Assembly (NCBI RefSeq): GCF_030409805.1
Contig: NZ_JAUFQP010000001.1
Coordinates: 496,001 to 560,000 of the forward strand
Length of the DNA: 64,000 bases
From: Algibacter miyuki
GTDB lineage: Bacteria > Bacteroidota > Bacteroidia > Flavobacteriales > Flavobacteriaceae
Direction of reading: 5' to 3'
Part shown: piece by piece, positions 61,772-64,000 of the stretch
Layout: each line of letters begins with the position of its first letter
How positions within the stretch are numbered: the stretch's first letter is position 1
Made by a program: the position numbers and the translations under genes
The notes under the pieces: model-generated
What the model saw: only the letters and a program-made list of their open reading frames with translations
Databases searched by the model: none
Told to the model about the DNA's origin: nothing

Positions 61772-61797
61772 AATCTTGTTCAGTGTTTAATGCTGTT

Positions 61798-61805
61798 CAA
61801 AATTA
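61798..61805 (-). promoter_or_regulatory. -7 box of metE
   Basis: TAATTTTG on the minus strand matches TAnnTTTG; the ATG of metE is 26 nt downstream. The palindrome at 61828-61853 lies just upstream, over the position of the -33 element and beyond. Confidence 0.45.
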
Positions 61806-61827
61806 CAATTGTAGAATGTTTGTGTAT

Positions 61828-61853
61828 AATTTATCTATATATTTAGATGAATT
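61828..61853. promoter_or_regulatory. Candidate Lrp/AsnC operator
   Basis: AATTTATCTA (61828-61837) and TAGATGAATT (61844-61853) form an AT-rich palindrome with one mismatch per arm pair, 6 nt apart. It covers the -33 region of the regulator's own promoter and sits just upstream of the metE promoter. AT-rich palindromes of this kind are typical Lrp-family sites. Confidence 0.5.
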
Positions 61854-61856
61854 ACC

Positions 61857-61864
61857 TATTTTTG
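61857..61864 (+). promoter_or_regulatory. -7 box of the Lrp/AsnC regulator gene
   Basis: TATTTTTG matches TAnnTTTG and ends 40 nt before the ATG. The palindrome ends 3 nt upstream, so a bound regulator would block polymerase here. Confidence 0.5.
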
Positions 61865-61904
61865 ATTAAAATAAAAGAATAATATTATTTAATTACTGAA
61901 AATA

Positions 61905-62390
61905 ATGAGCTTATCAGAAAATAATTCTGCCATAACTTTAGATACTATTGATTTTCGTTTGTTAAGAATGTTGCAAGCTAATTCAAATTTAACAACAAAG
62001 GAATTGGCGGCAAAAGTAAACCTATCGACCACGCCAGTTTTTGAACGGGTTAAAAAGCTTGAAAAGGCTGGATATATAAAAAACTATGTAGCTGTTTTAG
62101 ATGCTGAAAAACTAAATAAAGGCTTAATGGTATTTTGTAATATTACGTTGAAAGAGCATACACGCGCTATTGGTAATCAATTTGTGAAGGATATTGTGTC
62201 GTTGAATGAAGTGGTGGAGTGTTATAATATTTCCGGAGATTACGACTTTTTGTTGAAAATTTTGGTGCAAGACATGAAGGAATATCAAAACTTTGTACTC
62301 AATAATTTAGGAAGTTTGGAGAATATTGGTAGTGCGCAAAGCACATTTGTAATGGGAGAAATTAAGAATTCGTATTGTGTGCCTATTTAA
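61905..62390 (+). CDS. Lrp/AsnC family transcriptional regulator
   Basis: A 161-residue DNA-binding protein: winged helix-turn-helix with LDTIDFRLLRMLQANSNLTTKELA (shown in two parts) and STTPVFERVKKLEKAGYI at about 10-58, and an effector-binding RAM domain with VECYNISGDYDFLLKILV near 105-122. Such regulators usually respond to amino acids. Divergent placement from metE and a shared palindrome make methionine-biosynthesis control and autoregulation likely, which is inference. Confidence 0.88.
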   Translation: MSLSENNSAITLDTIDFRLLRMLQANSNLTTKELAAKVNLSTTPVFERVKKLEKAGYIKNYVAVLDAEKLNKGLMVFCNITLKEHTRAIGNQFVKDIVSLNEVVECYNISGDYDFLLKILVQDMKEYQNFVLNNLGSLENIGSAQSTFVMGEIKNSYCVPI

Positions 62391-62419
62391 AACAAACAGG
62401 TTTAATAAAGGGTAAACGG

Positions 62420-62818
62420 TTAGACATCCAGGATGTCTAAGTTGGAGTTATTTTGACTTACAATTAGGTTAGACCAATTTACAGCATCTTCCATTGTTGT
62501 GAATGATTCAAAAGGTCTGCTGAAAAAAAGTTTTTCAATTTTAGCATTACTCAAAGCAACGAGGTTTTCTGAAACTACAGCAAAGCCTATAAGATTATTA
62601 ATTAATGATGTTTTTTTGTAAACTCGCGGATCAACTGCATATGAATTTATTCTGTTGGCTATGTAAATAAAAGGCCTCGATTTGAAATAAGTATTAGCTA
62701 TTTCGGCTAGAGCATCATTGGATTTTACGGTTACCGTTTCGCCTTCATTAATAATAGAAACCACATAGTTTTCATAAATATGTATTACTCCAATAGGTAT
62801 TTTTACTAGGTGTTTCAT
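62420..62818 (-). CDS. Uncharacterised protein
   Basis: A 132-residue soluble protein. The beta-alpha pattern (IGVIHIYENYVVSIINEG, then ALAEIANTYF, PFIYIANRIN and a FESFTTMEDAVNWSNL helix) resembles SpoIIAA/STAS-like small domains found across Bacteroidota, but I cannot assign a family with confidence. It lies between the Lrp-type regulator (convergent) and clpC, upstream of a terminator, as a single gene. Function unknown. Confidence 0.5.
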   Translation of the reverse strand: MKHLVKIPIGVIHIYENYVVSIINEGETVTVKSNDALAEIANTYFKSRPFIYIANRINSYAVDPRVYKKTSLINNLIGFAVVSENLVALSNAKIEKLFFSRPFESFTTMEDAVNWSNLIVSQNNSNLDILDV

Positions 62819-62847
62819 GCGGGCAAGGTATGGTATTTTAGAGCAAA

Positions 62848-62879
62848 AAAAAGCTCGAAAATTTAATTTCGAGCTTTTT
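62848..62879. terminator. Terminator after clpC
   Basis: AAAAAGCTCGAAA (62848-62860) pairs with TTTCGAGCTTTTT (62867-62879), with T runs on both strands. On the minus strand it lies 20 nt past the clpC stop. Confidence 0.85.
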
Positions 62880-62899
62880 ATTATATTGTGACTTATATG

Positions 62900-64000
62900 T
62901 TAAGATTCCGTAGGTTTTTCAGCTTTTACAATTGAAATGTTCAATTCTTCTGTCTTTTCATCCAAATCAATCGAAATATTATCACCTTCTTGTAGATGCG
63001 AGGCAACAATTTCTTCAGCTAAAGCGTCTTCAACATACTTTTGAATAGCTCTTTTTAAAGGACGTGCACCGTATTGTTTATCGAAACCTTTATCGGCAAT
63101 GTAGTCTTTTGCTTTTTCAGAAATAGTTAAGTTATAGCCTAACATTTGAATTCTGCTTAATAGTTTTTCTAATTCGATATCGATAATTTTGTTGATATCT
63201 TCCTTTTCCAAAGCGTTGAAAACAACAACATCGTCAATTCTATTTAAAAACTCGGGGGCGAACGATTTTTTCAAAGCGTTTTCAATCACACTTTTGGCAT
63301 TAGCATCTTCTTGCGCTTTTTGCGATGATGTACCGAAACCAATTCCCGTTCCAAAATCTTTTAATTTACGTGCTCCAATATTAGAAGTCATGATGATAAT
63401 GGTGTTTCTAAAGTCAATTTTTCGACCTAAACTATCTGTTAAATAACCATCATCTAATACTTGAAGTAGCATATTAAATACATCTGGATGCGCTTTTTCA
63501 ATTTCATCTAAAAGAATAACCGCGTAAGGTTTGCGACGTACTTTTTCGGTAAGTTGACCACCTTCTTCGTAACCTACGTATCCCGGAGGCGCTCCAATTA
63601 ATCTCGAAATGGCAAATTTCTCCATGTATTCACTCATGTCTATTCTAATCAACGATTCTTCCGAGTCGAACAGTTCTCGCGATAATACTTTGGCTAACTG
63701 TGTTTTACCAACACCTGTTTGCCCTAAAAATATAAACGACCCAATTGGCTTGTTGGGATCTTTAAGTCCGGCACGGTTACGTTGAATGGCTTTTACCACC
63801 TTAGACACCGCGTTATCTTGACCGATTACTTTACCTTTAATAAGGGTTGGCAATTCGGCAAGTTTATTAATTTCGGTTTGCGCAATACGATTTACGGGCA
63901 CACCTGTCATCATTGAAACCACATCGGCCACATTGTCTTCTGTAACAACTTCTCGGTTTTGTTTGGTGTCTTCTTCCCATTTTTCTTGAGCAATAGCTAA
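62900..64000 (-). CDS. clpC: ATP-dependent Clp protease ATP-binding subunit ClpC, 5' end outside window
   Basis: Only the C-terminal 366 codons are present; the open frame continues past the right edge with no stop, so no internal start should be used. It contains the second AAA+ domain: GQTGVGKTQLAKVL Walker [27 protein letters not shown], and the D2-small domain with KQYGARPLKRAIQ. The sequence between the two ATPase domains (DVVSMMTGVPVNRI) is shared with ClpC and ClpB. Absence of a long middle coiled coil just upstream favours ClpC. It would unfold proteins for ClpP. Confidence 0.88.
   Translation of the reverse strand, partial: LAIAQEKWEEDTKQNREVVTEDNVADVVSMMTGVPVNRIAQTEINKLAELPTLIKGKVIGQDNAVSKVVKAIQRNRAGLKDPNKPIGSFIFLGQTGVGKTQLAKVLSRELFDSEESLIRIDMSEYMEKFAISRLIGAPPGYVGYEEGGQLTEKVRRKPYAVILLDEIEKAHPDVFNMLLQVLDDGYLTDSLGRKIDFRNTIIIMTSNIGARKLKDFGTGIGFGTSSQKAQEDANAKSVIENALKKSFAPEFLNRIDDVVVFNALEKEDINKIIDIELEKLLSRIQMLGYNLTISEKAKDYIADKGFDKQYGARPLKRAIQKYVEDALAEEIVASHLQEGDNISIDLDEKTEELNISIVKAEKPTES

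Noticed and set aside
63189..63446. Plus-strand open frame opposite clpC
   Set aside because: Antisense to the conserved ATPase domain with no independent support.
62900..63931. A short clpC starting at an internal codon near 63931
   Set aside because: The conserved frame continues upstream to the window edge; an internal start would cut the ATPase linker.
1..64000. tRNA, rRNA, prophage or insertion sequences
   Set aside because: No T-loop GGTTCGAATCC-type sequences, rRNA blocks, transposase or phage structural genes were seen on either strand; xerD is the housekeeping recombinase.

Overview
The window is a chromosomal segment of a member of the Flavobacteriaceae (Bacteroidota). This rests on the AT-rich sequence, the many TAnnTTTG-type -7 boxes with almost no Shine-Dalgarno sequences, a protein with a type IX secretion C-terminal domain, a TonB-dependent receptor with a carboxypeptidase-like N-terminal domain, bacilliredoxin YtxJ, many lipoproteins, and families largely confined to this group (DUF4290, DUF6048, DUF6452, DUF2805, CCC-motif and Lacal_2735 proteins). 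No rRNA, tRNA, insertion sequence, prophage or CRISPR array was seen. Most of the window is core genome.

Layout. 1-5.1 kb: a partial P-loop ATPase, DUF493, a VWA lipoprotein, DUF4290, murA and a DUF695-like protein. 5.1-9.2 kb: a DUF2891 lipoprotein, pxpA-pxpB-pxpC (5-oxoproline hydrolysis), then convergent deoC. 9.6-13.1 kb: clpB and ytxJ, the latter behind a structured dispersed repeat. 13.3-18 kb: two lipoproteins, fumarylacetoacetase and divergent glyA. 18.1-23 kb: small secreted proteins, a VIT-family transporter, and a thioredoxin / ApbE / DUF4266 / DUF3570 cluster that looks like a cell-envelope flavinylation or electron-transfer module. 23-26 kb: a minus-strand series of small conserved genes, including two short ones at 23662-23790 (DUF2256) and 24657-24821 (Lacal_2735), then a PAS histidine kinase. 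26-37.9 kb: beta-helix lipoprotein, DUF6048, DUF6452, rlmD, a mechanosensitive-channel-like protein, rocD, CCC-motif and DUF2752 membrane proteins, a T9SS cargo protein, an Smr protein and a calcium-repeat lipoprotein. 38-45 kb: cysteine desulfurase, a secreted beta-helix protein, a TonB receptor and an M23 peptidase. 45.4-47.9 kb: coiled-coil protein, zapA, a candidate 6S RNA, and rny. 48-55.3 kb: a second PAS kinase, xerD, aroQ, a beta-barrel protein, an acyltransferase, lpdA and a type II NADH dehydrogenase. 55.3-55.7 kb: a repeat-rich gap. 55.7-64 kb: DUF1572, msrB, M48 peptidase, an MFS transporter, metE with a divergent Lrp/AsnC regulator, an uncharacterised gene and truncated clpC.

The strongest candidate for an incompletely described system is the envelope redox cluster at 20.0-23.0 kb. 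It encodes an ApbE flavin transferase but no classic flavin acceptor, and its predicted outer-membrane DUF3570 protein carries a TGASSS motif resembling the core of ApbE target motifs. Other points of interest are the candidate 6S RNA, a palindrome between metE and the Lrp-type regulator, two copies of a structured repeat, a Cys-to-Asp change in MurA, and two genes whose -7 box lies only 4 nt before the start codon.
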